From assembly GCA_009363875.1 (NCBI GenBank), contig CM018680.1, positions 60,190,700-60,254,699 on the forward strand: a DNA stretch of 64,000 nt, given 5' to 3'. Made by a program: the position numbers and the translations under genes. How positions within the stretch are numbered: position 1 is the first letter of the stretch; each line of letters starts with the position of its first letter. The DNA comes from Mikania micrantha. Its lineage: Eukaryota; Streptophyta; Magnoliopsida; Asterales; Asteraceae. Of this stretch, positions 52,604 through 63,129 are shown piece by piece. Under the pieces are notes generated by a model. That model had not been told where the DNA came from. It saw nothing but the letters and a program-made list of their open reading frames with translations, and made no database searches.

Positions 52604-54390
52604 TTTGTTCTGATTAATGGGTCTCCGTCTTGGGAATTCCAATGCTCTAGGGGGGTTAGACAAGGCAACCCCCTTTCTCCATATTTATTCATTATTGCCA
52701 TGGAAGCGTTGAACTGTATTCTGAATAAGGCTGTGGATGAAAATGTACTTAAGGGTCTACAATTGCCGAATGGTGGACCGTGTATCTCTCATTTAATGTT
52801 CGCTGATGACGTTATGCTTGTTGGTGGCGCTTCGGATGTCAATGCCAAGAATCTTGCTAGAATATTAAGATGTTTCCACATTGTCTCGGGTCTTAATGTG
52901 AACCTCAAGAAATGCAGCCTTTATTCTTTCAACTTAGAGGAGCCGATTGTTACTTCACTGGCAGAATCTCTACATTGCACAGTTGGGGCAGTTCCATTCA
53001 ATTATCTGGGTGTTCCGGTTGGAGCGAACATGAACCGAATCAGGATGTGGAAATCGATTATAGATACTTTTGAAAAAAAACTCTCTTTGGAAAGCCTCTA
53101 CTCTTTCTATTGGGGGGAGACTCACTTTGATTAACTCGGTTCTTAGCAGCCTTCCTCTGTATTTTTTTTCTCTATTTAAGGCCCCGGTTGGTATCACTGA
53201 AGCTTTGGATAAAATTAGGAAGTCATTCTTATGGGGGGATACACAGGGAAGAAGGAAAATTCATTGGGTGAATTGGAATCTGGTAACAACATCTAGAAGG
53301 AATGGTGGTTTGGGGGTGATGAATTTGAAAGACGCTAATATGGGTCTACTAGCCAAATGGTGGTGGAGATATAAAACTGAACTCGGAAAACTCTGGTGAA
53401 AGGTTATAGACGCTCTTCTCTTGTCCATTCGAAATCCAGACTTCATTCCATGTAAGACAATTATCTCGGGGATATGGAAAAATATTGTGAATATTGAATC
53501 ACGTTTATTGGAATCGAATACGCAATTACGTGGTCTAATTAAAGGCGTGGTGGGTAATGGTGCTATTCTCTCATTCTGGCATGATACTTGGGCCGGTGAG
53601 CTTCCCCTTGCTAAATTATTCCTCACTGTATGCCCTCGAGCAAAGAAAGGCTTGTCTGGTCTTAGACCGTTTATCTTGGGACGCAGGGATGCCTATTGTT
53701 AATTGGAATTGGTCCTCACAACCAGTTACTCAGATGGAACTTGATCAATTCGATAATTGTTTGTCATGCATCAATCAGATTCAATTCAAAAGTGGCAGTG
53801 ATCAGTGGGTATGGGCTGGAAATTCGAATGGTTTATTCAACGTCAAATCGGTGCGAATTATGTGCTCACAAGGTGGTATGGGTAATGGCCAATTTATATG
53901 GAAGTGATGTAAATGGGTTCCGAACAAAATCAATATCATGGTGTGGAAGGCCCAGCTTGGGCGTCTCCCAACGAGGGATGCTCTAGTCAAAAGAAATATG
54001 TCGATAGTGTCTACTTTATGCCCATTATGTGAGGAGACCAATGAATCGGCCAACCATTTATTCTCCTCTTGCCTAGTGGCAACATTGCTATGGCAAGGAA
54101 TATCGTCTTGGTGTAAGATCCAACCTATTTACGCCTTCTCAATCCAAGATCTTCTGGAAATCCATAAATTCAGTAACCGGAACACCCGATTTCAGAATGC
54201 TATTCAGGCGGTTATCCTTACAGCATTGTGGTGCATCTGGAAGTTTCAAAATGGAGCTGTGTTCAACAGGGACATGCGATCGCATCATGGACTTCTTAAG
54301 GAGGTACAAACACTAAGCTTTTTCTGGATTAAAAACCGTAATAGATGGGAATCATTGTCTTGGGAGGAATGGTCAACTTTTTCCTTGTAA
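52604..54390 (+). pseudogene. L1-type ORF2 remnant (RT thumb and zf-RVT), frameshifted
   Basis: Readable as an L1 ORF2 C-terminus across three frames. 52604-53134 carries SRGVRQGNPLSPYLFIIAME and the catalytic FADDVMLVGG. After a frameshift near 53080, LTLINSVLSSLPLYFFSLFK and FLWGDTQGRRKIHW follow to a TGA at 53397-53399, then continue in the same frame to about 53700. After another shift, WNWSSQPVTQMELDQFDN runs to a TGA at 53905-53907. The zinc-binding zf-RVT domain follows (KINIMVWKAQLGRLPTRDAL, CPLCEETNESANHLFSSC) and the ORF ends at 54390. At least two frameshifts and two stops make it a dead copy. Confidence 0.85.
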
Positions 54391-54530
54391 TTTTTCTCCT
54401 TGTTGTTCTTGTCTTTCTTAGTCTTTCTGTTTGGTGGATGTATATGTACTTGGAGGTTTTTGAGCTTTAGCTTCTTGCTAGCTCGTTTTTGGTGGTTTTA
54501 ATGAACTTCGCAGTTCAAAAAAAAAAAGTA
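52604..54530 (+). mobile_element. 5'-truncated L1-type LINE
   Basis: Begins abruptly inside the reverse transcriptase and ends in a 3' UTR with an A run (cagttcaaaaaaaaaaag, about 54512-54529). The endonuclease and the front of the reverse transcriptase are missing. A target duplication was not found. Confidence 0.85.
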
Positions 54531-55837
54531 TTCATGCTCATACCATCATTGATACTCGTATGAATGTCTCATCATAGAGAGGCGTGACAAATCTATGTGA
54601 GTGCTGAGTGCATCATATGCATTCATTTGCAAAACACTTTTATTTTTAAAATATTCACTCATAAATGACATATAAACATCGTTAAACGGCATTATTAAAA
54701 AAAAGAAAAAAAAAAGAAAAGAAAAATGATATTGAAGAATTCAAAGAGGTATGAGAAGCGTGGTGGCCAAACGTTGTCTGTCAATAAAAATGTTTTCAAT
54801 ATTGCCATTAAATTACTTATTTGAGATTATTCTTTTGAGTAAATTTCATGGTGATTTGTTGGTTCTCAAACTTCAAATTTCAAAGTCGTTATTTGACTTG
54901 ATGGAAAAACTCATTTAGACCGTTTTAATAACTTAACACGAAAACTTTTATGTTCGTAATTGTTAAATTTTTGATAAATAATATTTTTAATAAAAAAACA
55001 AAATCATTTATTTAAGGGTTAGTTTCATATATATTCTTATAAACATGTCAAATGTTCAATATATTCAAAATAAAATTATAAACATCATATATATTTCTAT
55101 AAAATAATCAACATATTTTATTTTCATTATATATCATACAAAAACAATTTATAACATGATTGTTTTACTCTTAAACTTAATTTTTAAGCTTTAAGATTTC
55201 AATTTTACTCACAAAATAATTTTTTTAGTTTATTATTATTTTTTCACTTTTTATAGAGATTTTCTACTTCCTATTAAATTTACTTGATTCATTTCAGCAA
55301 TTTCAGAATATCTTTACATACATTTTTATTGCCTTAATTTTTATTTTTGTCTCAATTGAATATCCTTTGATGGATTGAAACTAATGACAAATGTGTTATT
55401 AATGGTTTATCAATGAAGACTTTGCTTTCATAGATATGAAGATTTTTGTTTCACTTTAAAGACTCTTAAGAATCATATTGCGGGGATATGGTTTATATTC
55501 ATCTTTAAACCTTTATTTGTCACATGTTCATTACAAGGAAGATTGATGTTTCCTATACTTGGACTGTCACCGTATATTCGGATATCTTTTGTGTTGGGAT
55601 TGAAGATTAATATTGTTTAACCATAGGGGGAGCTTCATTGAAGGGGAGAAGATAAATAAAATCTATGAAACTTCAAGAAGATTGTTATTGGTTTGACAAG
55701 CGAATAAAGATAGTTTCACAATTGGTTACGGTGAAAGAAACACAAAATGCATCTACACATGTTTAAACTTATTATTCATGTTTGTTTCATCATACTTTTG
55801 CATTGGTTTACATTCATCTAACCAAATAGAGGGAGAC
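54531..55837 (+). other. Presumed internal 3' region of a copia element
   Basis: AT-rich and noncoding. The last bases, aatagagggagac, form a polypurine tract directly before the LTR at 55838, so at least the right part should belong to that retrotransposon. Its left limit is not visible. Confidence 0.4.
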
Positions 55838-56252
55838 TATTGGGTCTTGAAAAATCAAGAATAACGGTTAATTTGGATAGATGAAATGCAAACTAGAAGT
55901 ATTATGTATTTTTTAATTAGAGAGCAACGAATCACCTCACAAACCACTATAGACTTAAGATTACGAAGATACTCGATGACTAAAAGATCCGAAGACTAAA
56001 AAAAATGATAGATCTTAATTTAACATTTATTATTTATTATCATTTTGTTGTATTTGTTGTTTTTAGAAATTATTCATGTGACACTATAAATAGGGATATT
56101 CTTTATTTTGTATCACAACTAGGCAAGGGAGGGTGTGATTGTGTGCTTCAAATGTTGTCTTAGAGCTCTTGCTCATGAACTTAATGGATTCTTTATCCAT
56201 GGAGTTTGTGCATGTGAGGGACATGTAATGTAATCTTGTTGGCTATTGAATC

Positions 56253-59096
56253 TGTCGCACCCCGAGAAATCCCGTCCCTTCTGGGGCGCGAGCAACAACA
56301 GATTGTCAGGATCGCAGTCTCCGGTCACACAACATGCGAGACCTATATGTCTGATTTCGTACGTACATCCAATATTTTGGATAAAACAGTTTAGTAATAT
56401 CAGAGTTGCGGAAGTAAAGTATAAATTAACAAAACAGTTAAACATTCATGATTTGCGGAAGCGTTAATTTAAAACATTTTTCAAAATGATATGTAACAGT
56501 ACTTGCGGAAACGATTAAAGTTGTTTATCAATACAATAAGTAACATAACAAAATGTTAACAAATGTTTAATAGTCTAAGACACATAAGCAGATGCATGCG
56601 ACTCCAGCCTAGCATCCTAATCCTTGTGCGCGTGCCTTAGCTACCTGAGAAAACATGCGAGTAAAAGGTCAACACAAAGGTTGGTGAGAGCACATGTTTG
56701 TAATCAGCAGTAAACAACAAAATGTTTAAAGTAAGAGTTTTGTAGGTCTATTTTTCAATACAATGCAATATCAATTGATAGCTAGTCAATATGTGTTATA
56801 TCATATGCGGGTTCGCAACCGAAGCTAACATGCTGCCTCCCGCCATATCCATCCAAGATATGGCAAACGTTGTTTGGTCAATTATGCACTGTTCCGACCT
56901 CCAGTCGGGGTGGCCATACGGCTCGCAACAGTGGGGCTTGTCAGGCCCAAATAGTACTATTCAGAATTACCACGCTGAGCGCAACGCGCTATTAACGATT
57001 CGAGGTGTGTTTAACGAGGACTTATCAGTTTGTGGATGAATGCCACACATATGCATATATGATATTAGCATGTACAAAAATAACCAAAAGTGTGTAAGTT
57101 GTTCAAAAACAGTTGTATGCAATGTTTTCTCCCCCAAAGGTAGAAAATAGGAAAAAGGGGCCGTGAACTCACCTGTTACAGCAGTCCCGGTGAATGTGTT
57201 CGCGTCTGCGAATGCTAGCAATCCTGCTAGTAGGCACCTATACCATATAGGTGTGAGTATGTGTTTCGTGGTGTGTTGTAATCCATACAACTCCAAGTGT
57301 CGGTGTGCTCAACCGAGTGTGTGTGTTGACTTGTGTTGTCTCGACGAATCGTTGGTGACACAATTGTTGTGTTTACGTGCCTTAATGCACATAAGTGATA
57401 AGACATCAAAATGCATCCTATGACTCTAATCACATAAGTTACCATTTTTAGAAAGTTTCTAATTTAGGAAAGTGTGGTTATGAAGTCCCATTTCATAAAA
57501 CTAATAACTTCCAATATGTTTATAAAATCATGTTTTAACATTTAAAACACATCGTTGGCGCATAAATCATCATATACACGCCGTTTTGCCCAAATAAAGT
57601 TTCCTTATTTGGAAAATATCCGTTTAAAAGCTTGTTTTCACAAAACGAAGTTTCTAAATATGTTAAAAATCATTTCTAAACATATTTCAAAGATCAAAGT
57701 TCATCAAGACACTTTAAAACATCAAAAGCCCTCTTTTGATTTTATAAAGTTTCCATTTTTAGTAAGTTTCTATAAAACCATGATTTTGACAAAATCAAAT
57801 ATTCCAATGTGTTTCTAAACACTCAAATATACATTTAACAACATCTAGACATGTCTAACATGTCTAGATTATCACAAACCCAAGATTTGCACATAAATGT
57901 TTCCTTTTATGGCAAGTTCACCAAATCATCATCAAATCAACCAATAATACAACCAAAGCTCAATCTATCGTTCTAATACTTTAAAATCAGTAAATCTATA
58001 ACAATATCACACCAAATCACCAACGATTTCGTGCACAACAACCATATGGAGTTGCATGTGGGTTTTAACCCATTGCATGTACGATCTAACACTATGTAAA
58101 CATTTAAAACTACCTTAGAGCTACAGATTCAAGCTCAAACAGCTTCTGGTGATGGTGATTCGGTGCGCGGATCGTAGCCTCTATCTTCCTAGCTTCCTCT
58201 CCAAGCTCTATGGTCTTCAAGCTTGCTAAGGATGAGGGAAATACTTCCAAGGGTGTTTCCAGAGGTTTGGAATGAGTTTTACAGGGGTTCTGGTCGGGAG
58301 TGAGTGAAGGAGTTCGTAGAATTTGCGAGCAAACCGAATAGAAGTGAATGAGTTGGTTTTTATACAAATTTTGATCTGCATGGCCTTCGCGTACCGCGGA
58401 GGCCGATCAAAATTGTTTGCTGCGTAACGCGATGAAATTCGGGAGTCTCGACTCCCGGTTTGCTTCGCGTAACGCGAAGACTTTCGCCGAGGAACCATCG
58501 CGTACCGCGATGAGTCCACTTCCTTGTTTTTCGATTTCGTTGATACGATTTCTCTCGTACTCGATTCCTAACATTTATCCAAAGCATCTAATGCTCATTT
58601 AGCACATAATCATATAGTAACACATAAGTTTGATCGATCACCAACGTTCGTGAGACTCGTGTGTGTGTTTCGATAATTTCTCAAATCATCTTTGATGGTT
58701 TGTGTTCGTATCTTACGAAGTGTTTGCACGCTTGATTAATCCTAATCAACGTGTCATGCACAATTCAATAATTCCCTAAATTATTGTTTTGTGTTAGTGT
58801 TGTGTTTGCCACACTTGGTTTCCAAAACCAATGTGCAATGCAATGTACGTTTCGATAGTTCCTCGAACTATCGTTTCGTAGTCGTTTGTGTTCAACTCAT
58901 CTAATTATCATAATTAAATGAAATGCAACAAGTATGAATGTGAAATGTAAAGAATGTAAGAGTCGCAATTTACCTGAAATTGTCGGGTGTCACATCATCC
59001 CCTTGTTGATAGAAATTTCGTCCCGAAATTTGGTTGTTGTTGGTAGTGCTTGAGAAGCAACAGTGTTTGCAAGACAAAAATTTTCCGGTTGTCATA
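56253..59096 (-). mobile_element. Gypsy LTR plus internal stub inserted in the copia LTR
   Basis: On the minus strand a 2.74-kb LTR (58994 down to 56253) starts TGTGACACCCGAC and ends GGGGTGCGACA. It is preceded by a polypurine tract (acaaggggatga) and ccaaatttcgggacgaaatt, the word that also precedes the 3' LTR at 44112. Only about 100 bp of internal DNA follow (58995-59096). GAATC flanks both sides (56248-56252, 59097-59101). No coding region remains. Confidence 0.75.
58382..58512. repeat. Cluster of short perfect hairpins in the gypsy LTR
   Basis: cgggagt-ctcg-actcccg (58440-58457), cttcgcg-taa-cgcgaag (58463-58479) and catcgcg-tac-cgcgatg (58496-58512) are perfect. ggccttcgcgtaccgcggaggcc-type pairing occurs at 58382-58404, with a shorter gcg-taa-cgc at 58422-58430. 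The word GCGTA(A/C)CGC recurs four times. Confidence 0.8.
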
Positions 59097-59310
59097 GAAT
59101 CTTATTGCTTTACATTGGTATATATTACATTACATCTCATATTCTTGTCTCTATTCTTCATCATCTTCAATGCTTTCTCTGTACTTAAAATGATTCATCT
59201 TCACAAATTGGGTAGATCCTATTACGCAACCGCTTTTATAATTGCTATCAGAGCCAAGTTTTCGAGATTATCATTTTAACAATTGATTTTCTCAAACTTA
59301 TGCTCATTGT

Positions 59311-60328
59311 ATAAAAGATTGCAAAAAAGGATCTACCCAATTTGTGAAGATGAAACATTTAAATAACTGAGAGTTTTGAAGATGATGAAGGATATAGACA
59401 AAAATCTGAGATGTAATGTAATGACTAATAATGTAAAGTAGTAAGATTTAATAGTTAACAAGACGACATTACCTACCTCTCACATGCTCAAGCTCCATGA
59501 ATAAAGAATTTATGAAGTTCATGAGTAGGGGTGTAAACGAACCAAGACAGCTCGTGAAATACTCGAGATCGGATTGGTAAAAATCTCAAACGAGCCAAGC
59601 CTTAACGAGCCTAAGCTCGAGCCCAAAAGTTTGGCTCGTTTAGTTATCGATCTCGAGCTCAAGCTTTACATATCGAGTTCGAGCTAGCTCGCGAGCCTTA
59701 ATGGGCTTTTTGTTTATATAATTTTTATTTATTATATTAAGTGTTTATTTATAAAATTAATTATTTTTATAATATATAAAATTATGATAAATATATTTAA
59801 ATCAATTATTTTATGTTGAATTTAGAAAATATAATAATAAATATAATTAAATTATTAATTAAAGTAAATAAATAAAATAAATAAAATTTAAACGAGCCAA
59901 GCCGAGCCTAAAAAATTTTCTAATGAGCCGAGCTCGGGCCTAGCATATAAAACTCTTAACGAACCTAGCTCGAGCCCTAATTTATCTAAACGAGTCGAGC
60001 TCAAGCCTTAACAAGCTCGGGATCGGCTCGTTTACACCCCTATTCATGAGGAAGAGCTTTCAAGATTACATTTGAAGCACACACTCACACCCTCTATTGT
60101 TTGGTTGTGATACAAAATAGGCAATATGCCTATTTATAATGTCACATGACTAAAAGCCTAAAAACAACAAATACAAAATAAATTATAAATATTAGCTAGA
60201 TTAAGCTCTTTTATTTGTTTAGGTGTTCGGGTCTTTTTAGTCATCGAGTATCTTTGTAATCTTGAGTCCTTAATAGCTCGTGTGGTGACTCGTTGATCTC
60301 TAATCAAACAAATACATAATACTTTTTG
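59311..60328 (-). repeat. Inverted copia-type LTR, interrupted by a hAT MITE
   Basis: The complement matches the copia LTR pieces at 55838-59240 (shared gaagtattatgtatt, agatactcgatgactaaaa, tcacaaattgggtagatcc). It also has a TATA box (attataaatagg near 60130). Its start is cut off by the MITE at 60329. The MITE at 59526-60042 lies inside. Confidence 0.75.
59526..60042. mobile_element. hAT MITE with perfect 8-bp target duplication
   Basis: Perfect 15-bp terminal inverted repeats TAGGGGTGTAAACGA. The duplication TTCATGAG is at 59518-59525 and 60043-60050. The interior consists of gagctcgagcc / ggctcgttta-type words and an AT-rich core, noncoding. It sits inside the inverted copia LTR. Confidence 0.93.
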
Positions 60329-60892
60329 TAGGGGTGTGCATGAAACCGAAAAAACCTACCCAAAATCCAAAAACCGAAAAATCCAAACCGAAATAACCGA
60401 ACCCAAATATAAACCGACAGGTTTTCAGTTTGGTGTAACTTTTCTAAAAACGAAAGTTTGGGTTTGAGTTTGGTTTTACCTAAAATAAAAACCGAATGCA
60501 TGCGTATGTATGTATGTATGTATGTATGTATGTATGTATGTATGTATGTATGTACATACATATATTAACTTTCAAAAATTTTAATAATTTATAAACCATC
60601 TATTTTTATTCTCTTTGTTCTTGATATTAAAAGTCATATAAAAATCATATATTTTATTATTTTTTTATTTTTTAGGCTTATGATACCAAAAACACATATG
60701 ATTTTTATTAAATTTAAAATTTTTTATATATAATGTTAAATGTTAAGTAGTGTAGTACTTGAAATATTTTTAGTACAAATACAATTTTTTTAGTTTATTT
60801 TTTAAGCATAATTTTAGACACAAGTAGAAAAACCGAAAAAACCGAAACCCAAACCGAACCCAATTGGGTTTTAAAAAGATAAAAACCGAAAT
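60329..60892. mobile_element. Truncated hAT-like MITE with (TATG)n
   Basis: Begins TAGGGGTGTGCATGAAACCG. Internal sequence and a (TATG)n tract (60498-60555) match 49384-50051 in opposite orientation. The far terminal repeat is missing. Confidence 0.65.
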
Positions 60893-61017
60893 AGAATGGT
60901 CCGTTCATTTTTTGACCACCCATGTTTCACAGTTCATGTTTTATCGTTTATTGTCTTTGTTTTTATGATTGTAAGTTGAATAACAAAAAAAAGGTGAATT
61001 GACAACCATATTTTACA

Positions 61018-61034
61018 TGGCATAAGAGCAGGTC
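61018..61034 (+). other. Degenerate primer binding site of a copia element
   Basis: tggcataagagcagg resembles the Met-tRNA primer site TGGTATCAGAGC and lies about 60 bp before the gag start. The LTR that should precede it is incomplete (about 60893-61017). Confidence 0.5.
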
Positions 61035-62242
61035 TCTGCTCGACAAACAAGCCCTAAAACCACAGCCTAATCGCCGACGATGTCCACCGGAGAGATGATC
61101 GAAGAAGACCATGTGAACACCAACCCTTCATATTTTATTCACGCTTCCGAATACCCGAGACAAATGGGCAGTGGAGAACGTCCAGAACTATTCTGTGATT
61201 TTTTTGGGAAATGTGGTCACATCAAGGAAGGATGCTTCAAGCGAATAGGTTACCCGGAATGGTGGCCAGTTTCAAAACGGAAGAATGACAAACCTAAATC
61301 GAAAGCAACATTTGTGGAGACTGATGCGAGTCCTATACCGAGCTTAACCAGTGAGCAATATCAAGAACTCCTAAGCCACTTTGCTGGAAACGCAAACACT
61401 GTCAAGGATGAATCATCACCAAAGGTGTCACAACCTTGTCGTTGCGGAAGCGTACGGTGTGACTTTCAAGGTTTCACAGTCATGATTTACAACAAAAGAC
61501 ACATATGTTTCTATATTACATAGCAATATTACAACTACATTAGCCACAAGCCTAATGTAATAATAGTTTCATCTGAGTTTCACACACATATATAATACTA
61601 TTACACATATATGCTATGTTATGTATCACACTGTAGAGTCTATCTCTCATAGACTCTACTATAGGTCTCCAAAGATTGAGCTCCCAGCTCCACCCCCTGT
61701 ATCATGATGCATCTGAGAAAAACATGGTTTTAAACAATCAGCATATCGCTGGTGAGTTCACAAGTTTATTTGTTAAAAATGTATGTAATGTATCTCAAAC
61801 GATTCAAATGATTACATAAAAAGAGTTAATTAATATATATGTCCCAAACTGGGAGTAAAACATTGGTATCCAGTGCGAACATTGTTCCTTCCAACAATGT
61901 CGTGTTTAGTTCCCGACCAACTGTCCAATTATAACTCATGGGCTCCCGTAACCGAGCTGACGAGTTCAGTGTTTGCCCCTTCCCAATGTCCTTGTTGCAA
62001 GACATTGTGTGTTCTAGCCTTATTGAGCGCCCGCTCGACATCCAGTTGTGGTTTTAGCTACGAACCACGGGCGAGGATTGTCAATCACAAATAGAATCTA
62101 TTCTCAATAATCGCGCCCCCCACGGTTAACGGTTACAGAATAGATGACTTAGCGACAAATGTGTAACCCGTGAAATAATGACAAGTTCGGTCATGTGTTC
62201 TCCCCACTATCACGTGTTTCAACCAAATGTTTTACAACGCTT

Positions 62243-62460
62243 TCGTTTTCATGTTTCACAAAATGTTTCAAAAGTGTTTTAGCATTTCAAATGATGCAAA
62301 TCAGGTTTCATGTTTCACAAAATGCATCAAAAGCGTTTCAGAGTTCCACCTGATCAAATCAGGTTTCATGTTTCACAAAATGCATCGAAAGCGTTTCAGA
62401 GTTCCACCTGATCAAATCAGGTTTCATGTTCCACAAATGTATCAAAAGCATTTCAAAGCT
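62243..62460. repeat. 58-bp tandem repeat inside the solo LTR
   Basis: About 3.7 units, each containing ggtttcatgtttcacaaaat and agcgtttcagagttccacc. It explains the spurious ORF at 62227-62469. Confidence 0.85.
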
Positions 62461-62883
62461 TTACAATAATCAAGATCTTTAAAACGAGTTTTTATGTTTT
62501 CTCATTTCCCGAGTTCAAAAGCCAAAATACAGAAAAGGGGTTCGTGAACTCACCTGAGTTGATTCAAATCAATAACAATGCACAACGTTCGTATCACTAG
62601 TTCTTGAACTCTAAACCTGTATGTTATTAGAGTTCTATGAGTTACTTAAGCTTAATCTGACTCTCAGAACTTTCCTTGACGTTCAATGTCAAGGACATTA
62701 CAACTCAGGTCATCAATCTTATCTCAAATGTTTAATCAACTTTCTTAACTTAATATCACAAAAGTGTGCTAACTGCGACTCGTTGGATTAATCAGGACAT
62801 TCCCAGATTAATCAAATTAATATGGTTGTTGATAATCGGACATTATAACGGCTTATAAAACTGAGGTTTCGCATAATTGTTTT

Positions 62884-63045
62884 GGACAGAGTCTCTGTTT
62901 ATAAAAGTGAGGTTTTCAGGTTTTAAGTCGGACAGAACCTCGACTTATATTTCTTAAGTTTCTTGAAAACAATTGGGCAGAATCTTTGCTTATAATTGTT
63001 TGTTTTCTAAAAATTAGTCGGGCAGAACCTCGACGTATTTTCGAT
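62884..63045. repeat. About 46-bp degenerate repeat inside the solo LTR
   Basis: Four variants of cggacagaacctcgacttat occur at 62884, 62931, 62974 and 63020. Confidence 0.7.
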
Positions 63046-63074
63046 TAAAACCAAACAATTAATCATAATCTTAT

Positions 63075-63078
<4 letters not shown>

Positions 63079-63129
<51 letters not shown>
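63079..63129. repeat. (AAT)n microsatellite
   Basis: About 50 bp of uninterrupted (ATA/AAT) repeat inside the solo LTR. Confidence 0.95.

Larger units (their letters stand above)
55838..59240 (+). repeat. Copia-type LTR, interrupted by a gypsy LTR
   Basis: The LTR pieces are 55838-56252 and 59102-59240. The first starts tattgggtcttg after a polypurine tract and holds the TATA box cactataaatag (near 56081). The second ends before attgctatcagagcc, a degenerate Met primer site. The break matches a continuous version in the inverted copy at 59311-60328. The inserted DNA is 56253-59096. Confidence 0.7.

Noticed and set aside
56791..58602. Several ORFs of 60-110 aa inside the gypsy LTR
   Set aside because: They overlap on both strands within noncoding LTR sequence and match no known protein.
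62227..62469. 80-aa ORF with repeated FHKM/FRV segments
   Set aside because: Translation of the 58-bp tandem repeat in the solo LTR.
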